6,440 nt of DNA from Methanobacteriota archaeon (GTDB lineage Archaea > Halobacteriota > Methanosarcinia > Methanosarcinales > Methanoperedenaceae): assembly GCA_018899795.1 (NCBI GenBank), contig JAHIHJ010000308.1:1-6440 (forward strand). The letters are read 5' to 3'. A program made the position numbers and the translations under genes. The notes beneath the pieces are model-generated. The model worked only from the letters and a program-made list of their open reading frames with translations. It ran no database searches and was not told the DNA's origin. Positions 6,427-6,440 of the stretch are shown one piece after another. Positions within the stretch are counted from its first letter, which is position 1, and each line of letters starts with the position of its first letter.

Positions 6427-6440
6427 TTCAATACCACTTG

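Noticed and set aside
1..6440. CRISPR arrays, tRNA or rRNA genes.
   Set aside because: I saw no regularly spaced direct repeats, tRNA-like TTCGA-loop context or rRNA-like sequence on either strand.

Overview
The window reads as part of a cell-surface or storage carbohydrate locus, most likely from an archaeon and possibly a methanogen- or ANME-like euryarchaeote. The evidence for that is indirect: transketolase split into two genes, a GGTGAT-type ribosome binding site, and TATA-like boxes at plausible distances in the one divergent intergenic region. One of those promoters could also be read as a bacterial -35/-10 pair, so the domain assignment is an inference and not a demonstrated fact.

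Layout. Positions 1-180 (+) are the 3' end of a ribulose-phosphate 3-epimerase (RPE)-like gene cut by the window edge. It is followed by a short spacer holding what looks like the start of another + strand gene (ATG at 208) that goes nowhere. Positions 4356 down to 251 (-) form a tight five-gene operon. In transcription order it encodes a sugar-1-phosphate nucleotidyltransferase with a left-handed beta-helix tail, an RPE-like TIM barrel, the transketolase N-terminal (TPP) subunit, the transketolase C-terminal subunit, and a short-type transaldolase. The last three genes overlap by 1 and 4 bases. Positions 4357-4489 are a divergent promoter region. Positions 4490-5395 (+) encode an AT-rich NAD-dependent sugar-nucleotide epimerase/dehydratase. 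Convergent to it are a HAD-IIB phosphatase (6150-5404, -) and, upstream of that, a small two-helix membrane protein (6426-6178, -).

How the genes may work together. RPE, transketolase and transaldolase together form the non-oxidative pentose phosphate rearrangements, interconverting C3-C7 sugar phosphates. Here they are co-transcribed behind a nucleotidyltransferase and sit beside an NDP-sugar epimerase and a sugar phosphatase. This suggests carbon rearrangement dedicated to making an activated sugar (for instance a pentose- or heptose-derived one), not merely housekeeping. The RPE-like protein lacks one metal-binding His and the N-terminal serines of canonical RPE, and a close paralogue sits at 1-180. 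The epimerase has Arg where the SDR YxxxK lysine should be, and the phosphatase has Glu for the second Asp of the DxD motif. These substitutions make the module the part of the window most worth a second look.
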